DNA of 64,000 nt from Cohnella phaseoli (GCF_003386235.1 NZ_QRDZ01000009.1:124001-188000); one strand, 5' to 3'. Shown: positions 17,868 to 27,198, numbered from the stretch's first letter. Translations and numbers: made by a program. The notes: generated by a model not told the origin, from the sequence alone.

Positions 17868-18872
17868 ATGGTGACGCTGCCTAAGGTTAATGAGCTCGGT
17901 TTTTTTGAAATTCGACTGGAATCGATCGGCGGGCTGGGCGCCAATCTGGCCGGCAAAATGCTCGCGGAAGCCGGGGTGATGGGCGTCGGACTCAACGGCG
18001 TCAGCTTCAGCTCCTACGGCTCGGAGAAGAAGGGTTCGGCGGTTAAGGCCCACATCCGGTTCTGCGACATCAACACTCGCATCCGGGACACGTCTCCTGT
18101 AGAGCGGCCGCATGTGATCGGAGTGTTCCACGAGAACCTCTCGAAGACGATCAACGTCATTTCGGGAATGCAAGAAGACAGCATCGTACTCGTCAATTCC
18201 AAGAAGACCCCGGAGCAGCTCAAGAGCCAGTTGAAGCTCAAGGCCGGCATTATCGCGGTCGTGGACGCCACCGGCATCGCGATGGAGGAGAACAACCGCG
18301 TCAACATGGCCATGCTCGGCGGGCTGTTCCGGTTGTGCGAATTTCTTGATGCCGAGTTCATGAAGGGCGTTATCCGCAAGTCGCTTGAGAAAAAGTATCC
18401 CGCCGCCGTCCAGCCGGCTTTGAACACCTTTCAGCGCGGCTACGACGAAATGAGCTTTCAGACGTTCGGTCTGGAGGAGGGAGACGAAATGCCGACCTTC
18501 GTCCGCATGGACACGCCGGTGCTCGGCTACGAGACGCAGCCGATTGGCGGCCTGATCACGAACCCGGGCAACAGCATCTTGAAGGATTTGAGCATTTCCC
18601 GCGCAGGCAAAATGCCGCATTTCGCCGATGACAAATGCATTCATTGCGCGGCGTGCGACAACGTCTGCCCCGATTTCTGCTTCGTTTGGGAGGAACAGTC
18701 CGACAAGAAGGGACGCCCGCAAATGTTTCTGCAGGGCATCGACTACCAGTATTGCAAAGGCTGCTTGAAATGCGTTCAAGCCTGTCCGACGGATGCGCTT
18801 TCTTCCGAACTGGAGGAAGACGGATACGCGGACGGTCACCGCGTTGCGCACAAGTTCCATTTGGCTATATAA
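17868..18872 (+). CDS. 2-oxoacid:ferredoxin oxidoreductase, fused gamma-delta subunit
   Basis: Part of a coenzyme A-acylating 2-oxoacid:ferredoxin oxidoreductase. The N-terminal domain (about 10-195) is the gamma subunit fold: IRLESIGGLGANLAGK and SSYGSEKKGSAVKAHIRF. The C-terminal part (about 255-320) holds two 4Fe-4S clusters, CIHCAACDNVCP and CKGCLKCVQACP, the delta (ferredoxin-like) module that passes electrons out. It has 334 residues from ATG 17868, after GAAAGGGG. An ORF extension to 17802 has no ribosome site. The alpha-beta partner is the next gene. Pyruvate is the likeliest substrate; 2-oxoglutarate or branched-chain oxoacids cannot be excluded. Confidence 0.88.
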   Translation: MVTLPKVNELGFFEIRLESIGGLGANLAGKMLAEAGVMGVGLNGVSFSSYGSEKKGSAVKAHIRFCDINTRIRDTSPVERPHVIGVFHENLSKTINVISGMQEDSIVLVNSKKTPEQLKSQLKLKAGIIAVVDATGIAMEENNRVNMAMLGGLFRLCEFLDAEFMKGVIRKSLEKKYPAAVQPALNTFQRGYDEMSFQTFGLEEGDEMPTFVRMDTPVLGYETQPIGGLITNPGNSILKDLSISRAGKMPHFADDKCIHCAACDNVCPDFCFVWEEQSDKKGRPQMFLQGIDYQYCKGCLKCVQACPTDALSSELEEDGYADGHRVAHKFHLAI

Positions 18873-18891
18873 GAGTTTGGCTATATAAGAG
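18860..18891 (+). repeat. 16-bp tandem duplication at the 3' end of the gamma-delta gene
   Basis: TTTGGCTATATAAGAG occurs twice head to tail (18860-18875 and 18876-18891). The first copy contains the stop codon of the upstream gene; the second lies in the 93-bp gap before the alpha-beta gene. Confidence 0.85.
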
Positions 18892-18965
18892 GTTTGAACT
18901 TTCAGAGATAAAGCCTCTATGTTCTTCATTCAACGAGAACCCGATAGGAAAGGTGGAGTCTGGAA

Positions 18966-21275
18966 ATGTCGATCGATATTCGCCAAGAAGCGGTGAAGCA
19001 AGGAACCGTAGAGCAAAGGATCGTCTATGAATCAGGCAACGAGATGGCCGCATACGCCGCACACCAGATCAACTATCACATCATGGGTTATTTTCCGATC
19101 TCTCCTTCAACGGAAGTCGCGCAATTTCTCGATTTGATGAAAGCAAACGGCCAACACGACATCGTGCTTATTCCCGCAGACGGAGAGCACGGCTCTGCAG
19201 GGGTATGCTACGGGGCTTCGGCAGCGGGCGGAAGGGTGTTCAACGCCACTTCGGCGAATGGCTACCTCTATATGCTCGAACAAATGCCTGTGCAGTCGGG
19301 AACGCGGTTTCCGATGGTGCTCAATCTCGTATGCCGTTCGGTCTCGGGGCCGCTCGACATTCACGGGGATCATTCGGATTTGTACTTCGCGCTTAATACG
19401 GGCTGGCCGATCGTGCTATGCCGCGATCCGCAAGCCGTGTACGATATGAATATCATCGCGCTTAAGCTCGCAGAGGACCCGGAGGTTCGCCTGCCGGTCA
19501 TCGTCGCTTCGGACGGCTATTTCACCAGTCATCAGAAGCGCAGAGTAATGACGTTCACTCACCGCGAGGACGTGCAGAAGTTCGTCGGCGAGCATCCGCC
19601 GGAAGGGTTCCAGCATGTGCTGGATCGCGACAATCCGATTACGGTGGGCCCTTATATGAACGAGCCCGATTACATCAACAACTGTTACCAACAAAGCATG
19701 GCGATGTATCGCGCCGAAGAAGTGTTTGAGCGCATTCAGCAGGAATATGCGGAGCTGACCGGACGGGAATACCCGATTTTGGAGCTGTATCGGATGGAGG
19801 ACGCCGATGTCGCCGTCTTCCTGCTCAATTCGTCGGCCGAGATTATCAAGGATGTCGTCGACCAGCTTCGCGGGCGCGGCATCAAGGCGGGGGCGATCTC
19901 TCCGAACATTATTCGGCCGTTCCCGGCGAAGAGAATCGCGGAGGCGCTGAAGCACGTCAAAGCCGTCACCGTCGGCGATCGTGCCGATTCTTACGGGGGC
20001 CACGGCGGCAACATGGTAATGGAGGTGCGCGCCGCGCTTCAGCAGTACGGCAATTCGTCCACGCTTGTCATCAGTCGCATCTACGGCCTTGGGGGCAAAG
20101 ATTTCTACGCCGAGGACGGTCTGGCTTTGTTCCAGTTCGCGATCGACGCGATGAACAAGGGCTATGTGGAGAAGCCGTTCGACTATCATGGCGCAACGCC
20201 CGGCGATCCTACGAAAGCGCCTAAGCGCGTGTTGGAGCCGATGAAATACGAGGATTTGAAAACCGGACTGATTACCGTAACTCCGAACGAGGAGACGGGC
20301 AAAGTCAACGTGCGGATTCCGCCGCTGCGTTCGCTGACGAAGAAGCCGAAACGGATTGCTCCGGGACACGGAGCTTGTCCGGGGTGCGGCATTTTCTCGG
20401 GGCTCGAGCTGTTCTTCAAAGGAATCGAAGGCGATATCGTCGCCCTGTTCCATACCGGCTGCGCGATGGTCGTCACGACGGGCTATCCGTATTCGGCGCA
20501 TAAGGCGACATACATTCACAATCTGTTCCAGAACGGCGCGGCTACGCTGTCCGGCGTCGTCGAGATGTTCCATGAGCGCAAGCGCCGCGGAGAGCTGGAT
20601 CAGTACGGGCTGAAGGACGATTTTACCTTTGTGATGATTACGGGCGACGGTGGAATGGACATCGGCATGGGGCCGGCGATCGGCGCCGCGCTTCGCAACC
20701 ATAAGATGATCATTCTCGAATACGACAACGAAGGCTACATGAACACAGGAGCGCAGCTCTCGTATTCGACGCCGATGGGACACCGGACGTCGACGTCCAA
20801 CGTCGGCAAGTTCCAAGGCGGTAAAGTGTTCCATCATAAGGATACCGCGCAGATTATGGCCGCTACCAACATTCCTTACGTCTTCACCGGCAGCGAGGCG
20901 AGTCCCCAGGACCTCGTGCGCAAAGGGGCCAAGGCGCAGTGGTATGCGCAAAACGTCGGCCTTGTGTACGGCAAAATCCTGATTACGTGTCCGCTTAACT
21001 GGTTATCCGACGACAAGGACGGCTCCGATATTATCGATCATGCGGTGAACAGCTGCTTTTTCCCGCTTTACGAGGTGGAGCGCGGCGTTACGACGATTAC
21101 CTATAACCCCGAGGAGAAGGGAAAAAGGGTGCCCGTCGCCGACTGGCTCAAAATGATGGGCAAGACAAGACATCTGAACAAACCGGAGTATGCGGAGACG
21201 CTGCGAGAATTCGAAGCGGAGATCGAGCGGCGTTGGAACGTGCTGAAGGCGAAGCACGACAATCCTTACCTTTGA
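18966..21275 (+). CDS. 2-oxoacid:ferredoxin oxidoreductase, fused alpha-beta subunit
   Basis: A 769-residue catalytic chain. The alpha half (about 20-420) has YFPISPSTEVAQFLDLM and LDIHGDHSDLYFALNTGW; the beta half (about 455-720) has the cluster-binding CPGCG, the thiamine-diphosphate motif GDGGMDIGMGPAIGAA and DNEGYMNTGAQ. Together with the gamma-delta protein it would oxidise a 2-oxoacid to acyl-CoA and reduce ferredoxin. The alpha and beta chains are fused, whereas many anaerobes encode them separately; the same is true of gamma and delta, so four modules are made from two genes. AAAGGTGGAG precedes the ATG. The window thus carries both NAD-linked (PDH) and ferredoxin-linked oxoacid oxidation. 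Confidence 0.9.
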   Translation: MSIDIRQEAVKQGTVEQRIVYESGNEMAAYAAHQINYHIMGYFPISPSTEVAQFLDLMKANGQHDIVLIPADGEHGSAGVCYGASAAGGRVFNATSANGYLYMLEQMPVQSGTRFPMVLNLVCRSVSGPLDIHGDHSDLYFALNTGWPIVLCRDPQAVYDMNIIALKLAEDPEVRLPVIVASDGYFTSHQKRRVMTFTHREDVQKFVGEHPPEGFQHVLDRDNPITVGPYMNEPDYINNCYQQSMAMYRAEEVFERIQQEYAELTGREYPILELYRMEDADVAVFLLNSSAEIIKDVVDQLRGRGIKAGAISPNIIRPFPAKRIAEALKHVKAVTVGDRADSYGGHGGNMVMEVRAALQQYGNSSTLVISRIYGLGGKDFYAEDGLALFQFAIDAMNKGYVEKPFDYHGATPGDPTKAPKRVLEPMKYEDLKTGLITVTPNEETGKVNVRIPPLRSLTKKPKRIAPGHGACPGCGIFSGLELFFKGIEGDIVALFHTGCAMVVTTGYPYSAHKATYIHNLFQNGAATLSGVVEMFHERKRRGELDQYGLKDDFTFVMITGDGGMDIGMGPAIGAALRNHKMIILEYDNEGYMNTGAQLSYSTPMGHRTSTSNVGKFQGGKVFHHKDTAQIMAATNIPYVFTGSEASPQDLVRKGAKAQWYAQNVGLVYGKILITCPLNWLSDDKDGSDIIDHAVNSCFFPLYEVERGVTTITYNPEEKGKRVPVADWLKMMGKTRHLNKPEYAETLREFEAEIERRWNVLKAKHDNPYL

Positions 21276-21294
21276 TGGGGCGGAGGCTGAGAAG

Positions 21295-21606
21295 ATGCCT
21301 TACGCATATCGCCACGCGGCCACGGGAACGCTGTTGGCCGCCTGGCAAACGAACGGGTATAAGCTTACTTATTATGGAATCGTAACTTGGGAGAACGTGC
21401 CGTCCGCAGCAGCTGCAGCGGAAGCGTTGGCCCAAGCCGGAATCTCTCCGGAGGATACGACAGCAGGCAGACTTGAGGAATGGGAGACGCTGGAACTGAC
21501 GGAGCATGAGGCGAAGCTTGCCAATGTCAAGCTTCGCAATGACCCGGCCAGAATCGTCTTCTACCGAGACGGTGCGCTCGGAGCCAGTACGGCGCCGAAC
21601 GTTTAA
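21295..21606 (+). CDS. uncharacterised small protein (103 aa)
   Basis: Not recognised. A soluble protein beginning MPYAYRHAATGTLLAAWQ, with an Ala-rich helix in the middle and an acidic stretch (EEWETLELTEHEAKL). It starts 19 bp after the oxidoreductase with GGCGGAGG upstream and is followed by a terminator, so it is the last gene of that operon and may be linked to it; nothing in the sequence says how. Confidence 0.7.
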   Translation: MPYAYRHAATGTLLAAWQTNGYKLTYYGIVTWENVPSAAAAAEALAQAGISPEDTTAGRLEEWETLELTEHEAKLANVKLRNDPARIVFYRDGALGASTAPNV

Positions 21607-21614
21607 CGGCATTA

Positions 21615-21655
21615 AACAAGCGTCCTTCGAATCTGGAAGGACGCTTGTTATTTTT
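21615..21655 (+). terminator. rho-independent terminator of the oxidoreductase operon
   Basis: AACAAGCGTCCTTC pairs perfectly with GAAGGACGCTTGTT around a 7-base loop, followed by ATTTTT. Confidence 0.9.
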
Positions 21656-21681
21656 GCGATAGTGCACGGGTGGTTGTCTGC

Positions 21682-22194
21682 CTACGCTTCCGGAAGCAGG
21701 GAAGCCGATTTACTGCCGTTGACCGACAGAAGGTCCGACACTTTCTGGAGGCGAAGCACTTCGTTAGGCTTAAGCTCCCGCTGAAAGTAGCCGTATAGAT
21801 AAGCCGCTTCAAGAAAGCTCAGGCCCGGATAGCAGACGACCTGCTGATGCGAATACGGATTGTCAAGCAGAATTTGCCATTCGCCGTCGCGACCGGTAAG
21901 CGGGATGGCGGCCAGCACATCGTTTTTGATGACGAAAATGAGCTCGAGTTCGTCCCAGACGGCATTCCAGGAAGGACTAAACCGCTGCGGCTCGGGAAAA
22001 AGCTCGCGGGCTCGGGACAGCTTGCGGTCAATCGTGGCGATCCTGTCGTCTCCGTACGCTTTCAGCTCTGTGCGAAAATCCTCGATAAACCGGTAAAAGG
22101 AAAAATATCCTTCCTGCGCGATCCGTTCACTGTACGTTTGCTCTAATTCCTCCGATTCGGTCCGCATATAGTGGAGGAAGGCAGACTCCGACAT
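21682..22194 (-). CDS. uncharacterised protein (170 aa)
   Basis: Not recognised. A soluble acidic protein with an N-terminal helical half (MRTESEELEQTYSERIAQEG, KLSRARELFPEPQ) and a mixed C-terminal half (DGEWQILLDNPYSHQQVV, YPGLSFLEAAYLYGYF). No signal or metal motif. AAGGGG lies 9 nt upstream of the ATG. It is convergent with the 21295 gene and divergent from the 22354 gene. Confidence 0.7.
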   Translation of the reverse strand: MSESAFLHYMRTESEELEQTYSERIAQEGYFSFYRFIEDFRTELKAYGDDRIATIDRKLSRARELFPEPQRFSPSWNAVWDELELIFVIKNDVLAAIPLTGRDGEWQILLDNPYSHQQVVCYPGLSFLEAAYLYGYFQRELKPNEVLRLQKVSDLLSVNGSKSASLLPEA

Positions 22195-22353
22195 TCCCGA
22201 CAGCCCCTTAACGGCAATAATTTGGAAAACTTCAAGAATTATTATAACGCAGCCGCGCCGCCATTCAAAGAACGACGACAGCCGTTTAGGCTTGTGATAT
22301 AATGTAAAACAATGCGCAAGGCGCGGTTAGAGTTGTGGGAGGGAAATACAAAG

Positions 22354-22878
22354 ATGAGTCGGCGTTTTGTCATCGAGGCCGTCATGATCGCCATATACGG
22401 TCAATTGCTCTTGCCGAAGCGTCCTGTCGAGTACAGGATACCGTACACTTCGGTTATGGAGCTCTATGATATGAAAGACAGCCCGGAGCCGGTCATGCCG
22501 GAAGCGGACGACGATGCTTACGTGAAGACGAAGATCGGCGAGATGATTGCGTACTTCGAGGATTCGTTTAATAAAAAGAAAATCGAGCGCGCGTTGATGG
22601 CGCCATGGCGGGAAAGTCCGCCGCTGCCGATCAACGACAACGTCTCGCTCATTATCGTGAATGCGGCGGAGAACATGCAGTACGGCGAAGTGTTCGATCC
22701 GATCGAGACGGAAATTATTTTAATGGCGAATAAGCTGCAGTGCCCGATTCTGACCGATCAGATCGAGTTTCAAGACAAGGTCGTGCACAATTCCGTTCCC
22801 GTACAGCTGTTCGATATCGACGATTTCGAATATGCGGTTGAGGAAGTCGCAGAGACTGCGGAAGAGCACAAAGAATAA
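22354..22878 (+). CDS. uncharacterised protein (174 aa)
   Basis: Function not recognised with confidence. Begins MSRRFVIEAVMIAIYGQLL, then IPYTSVMELYDM and a helical section; the C-terminal half (SLIIVNAAENMQYGEVF, LQCPILTDQIEFQDKV) alternates strands and helices, and the tail is strongly acidic. ATG 22354 is chosen over the ORF start at 22312 because GGGAGGG lies 10 nt before it. A TATAAT hexamer at 22298-22303 could be its -10 element, but no good -35 is seen. A terminator follows, so it is monocistronic. Confidence 0.75.
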   Translation: MSRRFVIEAVMIAIYGQLLLPKRPVEYRIPYTSVMELYDMKDSPEPVMPEADDDAYVKTKIGEMIAYFEDSFNKKKIERALMAPWRESPPLPINDNVSLIIVNAAENMQYGEVFDPIETEIILMANKLQCPILTDQIEFQDKVVHNSVPVQLFDIDDFEYAVEEVAETAEEHKE

Positions 22879-22881
22879 GAG

Positions 22882-22907
22882 AGCTGCCGAGTCGCTCGGC
22901 AGCTTTT
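22882..22907 (+). terminator. short rho-independent terminator
   Basis: AGCTGCCGAG pairs with CTCGGCAGCT around a 3-base loop, followed by TTT. Confidence 0.75.
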
Positions 22908-22935
22908 GCGTCAAGCCGGAGGGAGGACGAAGCCG

Positions 22936-24900
22936 ATGCTGTACAGAATCGCCCGCTGGATGGCCAAGAGATTAAGTAAACAGCGGAAGCTGCGGCAATC
23001 GATCCGCTGGCACGAGCGCTGGGGAATCGAAAGAATGACCTTGCAGGAGCGTGTCGATTATGCAATGCTGCTGCACGACTACGGAAAGACGGAGCAAGCG
23101 GTCGAGTTTCTGACATCTCTTCTGAAGGAGAGAGGATACTCGAAGGCTTATGAAAGACGAGCCCATATTTTCAATGAAATGGGGCGGGAAGAGGAAGCGA
23201 TCGCCGACCTGGACGCTGCGATCAAGTTGGACCCCGAGCCTTCTATCGTATGGTACACCAGGGCGATTTCGCATAACAATCGCGGGGATTTCGAGCTTGC
23301 GGCGCGCGATTTTCAGGAAGCGCTGCTCAGGAGAGAGGATTCCAAAGCTTCCACCTATTACGAATTAGGCAACGTCTATATGAAGATGGGGAGCTACGAG
23401 GAGGCGGAGGCTGCTTTCGCAAGCGCTTGTTCGGATGCGGGCAACGCGATTCCTCATTACTATTTCCGGCATGCTCAAGCATTCGAGATGCTTGACAGGA
23501 TGGACGAGGCGGCTCAAACGTTGGCCCAAGCGACCAGGCTGCAGAAGCAATGGCGCGATGAAGAGCAACAAGGGGCCGCCAATTACAGAGCGAGAACGAA
23601 CTATTCTCCTACAGCGATCGATACTTTGATTCGGACTGCTGAAGAAGAATACGGCTTCCTTCTCTACGAATCGAAGCTGAGGGAAGCGGCCGGCGATATA
23701 GAGAGCGCTCTCGCTTCGATTCGCGAAGCGACCGAACAGTATTCGCCAGGCCCTGATTTGCAGCTTCGCCGAGGACAATTGCTGCGCCTGCTCGATCGTC
23801 CGCAAGAGGCGCAGGAAGCGCTGGAACGGCTTGTAGCCGACTATCCGACGTGGCTGCCGGGCCATATGGAACTGAGCGCTCTGCTGCGGTCGCAGGATCG
23901 CCCGGACGAGGCGGTACGAGTACTGCTTGAAACGAAACGGCGATACCCCGAGCATCCTGTCGTCCGATACTGGTTGGCGGACGCTTACCGGGAATCCGGT
24001 CAAGGGGACGAAGCGCTTCAAGAGAACGAGGAGCTAACGGAGCTTGAGCCGGACGACCCGCTAAATTGGAAGCAGCGCGCCGAAATCCTGATCGATGCCG
24101 CCAAGTATCGCGATGCCGATGCTGCCTATACGCAGTCTTTGCAGTTGGAGCAATCCGCGGAATGTTATATGCGCCGAAGCTATTCTCGCTATATGGAAGA
24201 GCGTTATGAGGAAGCGATGCTCGACATCCAGGCCGCGGCTGAACTGGACAGCAATCTTCTGAAGGAAAGCAAGACGGCGTACGCGATGGCGGAGCTATAC
24301 ATGGGGATGGGCAATCACGAGCTGGCGGATTCCGAATATTCTCGGGCGCTGGCGCTTGAACCGGACAATCCGCAGATTTACGATCGGCGCGCGCGCTGCC
24401 GTTTTGCGGCGGAACGCTGGGAAGCGGCGCTGGAGGACTGCGATCGGGGGCTGCAATTGACAGGGGCGAACCCCAGGCTAACTTGGCTTCGCGGGCTGAT
24501 CCAATATCGTATGGAGGATCTGGACGGAGCTTTGCACGAGATGACGGCTTACACGGACCTCGTACCGGACGATGCACAAGGCTTTTACAATTTGGGACAT
24601 ATCTATAATCATTTGAATCGGCCTGACGACGCAATCGCGGCCTTCTCCAAGACGATCGAGCTGAGCCCGTTCGACGCTCAGGCGTATCTCGAACGTGCTT
24701 CGATCTGGTATCATCATTACTTTGATCGGATTCGCGCGGTCGACGATCTGGCGCAATGGCTGCTGTACGCGGAAACCCGAGCCCGAGACGGGGACCGTTT
24801 TGAACTGTTGAGCGAGGTAAAGGGCTTCGACGACGAGATGAGGGAGCGGGCCAAGGACCAGTTTCTTCGGGTTTACGGGAGCTCGCAGTATTTATCCTAA
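22936..24900 (+). CDS. tetratricopeptide-repeat protein (654 aa)
   Basis: Cytosolic scaffold-like protein made almost wholly of TPR units from about residue 45 to 620. Repeats recognisable by the W/L-G-Y-A-A-F-A-P pattern include EEEAIADLDAAIKLDPEP, YEEAMLDIQAAAELDS and DAIAAFSKTIELSPFDAQ. The first 40 residues are basic and amphipathic (LYRIARWMAKRLSKQRKL) and could touch membrane or nucleic acid. No enzymatic domain. ATG 22936 follows GGAGGGAGG. The partner proteins are unknown; neighbours give no clue. Confidence 0.85.
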   Translation: MLYRIARWMAKRLSKQRKLRQSIRWHERWGIERMTLQERVDYAMLLHDYGKTEQAVEFLTSLLKERGYSKAYERRAHIFNEMGREEEAIADLDAAIKLDPEPSIVWYTRAISHNNRGDFELAARDFQEALLRREDSKASTYYELGNVYMKMGSYEEAEAAFASACSDAGNAIPHYYFRHAQAFEMLDRMDEAAQTLAQATRLQKQWRDEEQQGAANYRARTNYSPTAIDTLIRTAEEEYGFLLYESKLREAAGDIESALASIREATEQYSPGPDLQLRRGQLLRLLDRPQEAQEALERLVADYPTWLPGHMELSALLRSQDRPDEAVRVLLETKRRYPEHPVVRYWLADAYRESGQGDEALQENEELTELEPDDPLNWKQRAEILIDAAKYRDADAAYTQSLQLEQSAECYMRRSYSRYMEERYEEAMLDIQAAAELDSNLLKESKTAYAMAELYMGMGNHELADSEYSRALALEPDNPQIYDRRARCRFAAERWEAALEDCDRGLQLTGANPRLTWLRGLIQYRMEDLDGALHEMTAYTDLVPDDAQGFYNLGHIYNHLNRPDDAIAAFSKTIELSPFDAQAYLERASIWYHHYFDRIRAVDDLAQWLLYAETRARDGDRFELLSEVKGFDDEMRERAKDQFLRVYGSSQYLS

Positions 24901-24905
24901 AGTGT

Positions 24906-24948
24906 GTGATCAAAATCGGACTTGTTGAACTACCTCTAAAAGGGGCTT
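24906..24948 (+). promoter_or_regulatory. leader motif with ribosome-site hairpin before the CobW gene
   Basis: The 5' leader carries GATCAAAATCGGACTTG (24908 on), then ACCTCT and AAAAGGGG, which is the ribosome site. CCTCT can pair with AGGGG across three bases and would hide that site. A closely similar leader precedes the Fur-boxed gene at 32826. Seen only by eye; the RNA fold is inference. Confidence 0.45.
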
Positions 24949-24952
24949 AACT

Positions 24953-25945
24953 ATGGATCAGCTTATTCCTGTATATGTATTAACCGGCTTTCTCGGCAGC
25001 GGCAAAACGACGCTGCTGAATCGTATTCTAGAGGATGGCCGAGTCACGAAAAAGAAAGTGGCAGTGCTGCTTAACGAGGTCGGCGACGCCAACGTAGAGG
25101 GCCAATTGCTGGGCAAGGACGTGCCGATGGCGGAAATGCTGGGCGGCTGCATCTGCTGCTCGATCCGCGCGGATCTTGGCATGGAGCTGACGAAGCTTGC
25201 TCGCGAGCATCGTCCTGACGTCATTTGGATCGAGACGACCGGTATCGCACGTCCGCTTGAAGTGATGGATGCGGTCACCGAGGCTTCCATGTATGAGAAG
25301 TTGGAGCTGCGCGGCGTTGTTGCGGTGGCGGACGCCCGTCATCTGCTTGACCGGGTACGCATAGGCGCAGGCAAAACCTATAAGCTTATGAGAGAGCAGA
25401 TTGAGGCGGCCGGTTTTGTCGTGCTGAACAAAACCGATCTGGTGGCCCCTGCGGAGCTTGCCGAGCTGGAGGGCTTCATCGCCGACTGGAATCCGCACGC
25501 CTGGGCGATCTCTACGGTAAGAACGGAACTCAATCTGGACGCAATTTACCGCATGGATCACAACGTCTCGGCGCCAGCGGAACGACAAGAAGCCATATGT
25601 CCTCCAGGGTGTACGCATGATCACGAGCATCGGCACTCTCACGAGCATGCGCATGATTCCACTCATGACCATGTCAAAGCATTAACCTATTATTTACCCG
25701 GACCGGTCGACAGCCGCATTTTCGAGGAATGGGTCGCCGGGCTGCCGGAGGGCGTCTACCGAGGCAAAGGCATCGTGACTTTTCGGGATACGTCCAGTCG
25801 CTTCCTGTTTCAATACGCCTACCGGGAGAGCGATTATATGCGGATTACTCCGCAGGGAACCGTCCATGACGTCGTCGTATTGATCGGAGAAGGGTTTCCG
25901 CGCGAAAGTTTGTTGAAGCAGCTGGAGCGATTATGTCTGGTTTGA
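24953..25945 (+). CDS. CobW/COG0523 family GTPase, metal chaperone
   Basis: A G3E-family P-loop GTPase of 330 residues. Walker A GFLGSGKTT (12-20), the metal-binding CxCC of the family in GGCICCS (C66, C68, C69), a switch region WIETTGIARP and the G4 motif NKTD. A His-rich linker (about 215-238, CTHDHEHRHSHEHAHD) would bind zinc or a similar metal, followed by the CobW C-terminal domain. Members such as Bacillus YciC/ZagA deliver zinc during zinc shortage; others handle cobalt or iron. No Zur box is visible upstream. The leader shares a motif with a Fur-boxed gene (see 24906). Confidence 0.9.
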   Translation: MDQLIPVYVLTGFLGSGKTTLLNRILEDGRVTKKKVAVLLNEVGDANVEGQLLGKDVPMAEMLGGCICCSIRADLGMELTKLAREHRPDVIWIETTGIARPLEVMDAVTEASMYEKLELRGVVAVADARHLLDRVRIGAGKTYKLMREQIEAAGFVVLNKTDLVAPAELAELEGFIADWNPHAWAISTVRTELNLDAIYRMDHNVSAPAERQEAICPPGCTHDHEHRHSHEHAHDSTHDHVKALTYYLPGPVDSRIFEEWVAGLPEGVYRGKGIVTFRDTSSRFLFQYAYRESDYMRITPQGTVHDVVVLIGEGFPRESLLKQLERLCLV

Positions 25946-25958
25946 TGACTAAAAAGAA

Positions 25959-26012
25959 ACAGTGGTACGCTACGGACTATGGAGATCAAGTCTGCGGCTG
26001 CCACTGTATTTT
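25959..26012 (+). terminator. terminator between convergent cobW-type and gerC genes
   Basis: ACAGTGG (25959-25965) pairs with CCACTGT (26001-26007), followed by ATTTTTA; on the other strand the hairpin ends in TTTCTTTTT. Long loop, so moderately sure. Confidence 0.6.
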
Positions 26013-26037
26013 TATCTATACAATCATCTGCAGCCCC

Positions 26038-27198
26038 TCAATAAGGCGTCATTCTTCTTTTCATTTTATACATGCCGCTGGTCGCGATCTTGACCGTCGC
26101 TTTCACTTCCCCCAAGCGCGTAGGCGCAAGAGGGGAGCGTCCTCCCGACGTCAGCCGTTTCCAGGTCGGATAGTCGCGGCGATAGAGTCTATGCTCCAGG
26201 TCGAGGACGTCGGCGTTCGCCTCCCAGCCGATGCGATGGGTCGTTCTGATCTGTTCCTCGATTTGTTTCCCCGCTATCGTCTCCAGCTCTTTCTCGGACT
26301 TTATTTTCCACAATTCCAGCAAGGAAGCGACTGCTTCAAAATCCACATGGAATACGGGCTCGCCGTCCTGCATGGCGATTCGCACCTTCGTGCGCGGCTT
26401 GCTCAAACGAAGAGTGGCGATACGCTCGTCCCCTTCGCTCAGCTTTACCCGAGCGCCTTGTTTTCTGTCGACCAACCACCGAACGCCGAGCAGCTTCTCG
26501 GCGGGCAGCCATTCCTGGTAATGCGTATTGCGCAGCGCAAAGGCTCCGTTAATTTCCAGCTTTGGATCGGGTTCTCGATTTTGCGTCCACGTATGGTTGG
26601 TCACGGACAAGGAGGGAAGCAGGGTCGTCTCCCCGGGCTCGCGAACTTGTCTGAGGAAACGGGATACCCGCATCGGCGCAATGATCGGACGTTGACTGTA
26701 ATTGGTCTCGGGGGCGTACAGAATGGAATTCATGGGCGACAGGTTAAAGAAAGGCTTGGTCGTAAAAAGCTCTTCGATTTTTTTATCCGTGCCGTAGATC
26801 CAGGGCGTATACCGTATTTCAGGATAGCGGATCAAGGAATCGATCAGTCCTAGCAAATCCCCGTTCTTCAAAACTCTGTTCGTTAGCACGATTGAATTCA
26901 GATGTCCCCAGAAAACCGTCTGCTGAGTCGTCTGATACAGCTCGATGATGGCTTCCGACAGCGTCTCGCCGCTGGCTCGTCCCACCCACACGAGGGCCGG
27001 TCTATCTCCCTTTCCCGCTTCGGTCTTGGCGACGCTGGAGAAATCAAGCTGTTGAACGTATACCTCGTACCGCTTATTCTCGTAATCGATGCCGATGCCG
27101 GTAAAATAATTGACGTCCTGCAGAGATTTCACGTCCCAGCACCCTGTCAGCAAGCAGCAGATGCCGATAACCGATGCGCAGAGCAGCCAGTTTCTCAT
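26038..27198 (-). CDS. Ger(x)C family spore germination lipoprotein
   Basis: C subunit of a germinant receptor, 386 residues. The signal peptide ends in a lipobox LLTGC (lipidated C20) and the mature protein begins CWDVKSLQDVNYFTGIGIDY, a hallmark of the family. The body matches the GerAC layout with a long C-terminal mixed alpha/beta domain. Start at 27198: AAGGAGAG upstream, and its ATG follows the gerA stop after one base (TAGGATG), which gives translational coupling. ORF extensions to 27285 lie inside gerA. It would be anchored to the outer face of the spore inner membrane. Confidence 0.93.
   Translation of the reverse strand: MRNWLLCASVIGICCLLTGCWDVKSLQDVNYFTGIGIDYENKRYEVYVQQLDFSSVAKTEAGKGDRPALVWVGRASGETLSEAIIELYQTTQQTVFWGHLNSIVLTNRVLKNGDLLGLIDSLIRYPEIRYTPWIYGTDKKIEELFTTKPFFNLSPMNSILYAPETNYSQRPIIAPMRVSRFLRQVREPGETTLLPSLSVTNHTWTQNREPDPKLEINGAFALRNTHYQEWLPAEKLLGVRWLVDRKQGARVKLSEGDERIATLRLSKPRTKVRIAMQDGEPVFHVDFEAVASLLELWKIKSEKELETIAGKQIEEQIRTTHRIGWEANADVLDLEHRLYRRDYPTWKRLTSGGRSPLAPTRLGEVKATVKIATSGMYKMKRRMTPY

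Noticed and set aside
26231..26521. Plus-strand frames opposite gerC and gerA
   Set aside because: Antisense shadows of well-conserved germination genes without ribosome sites.
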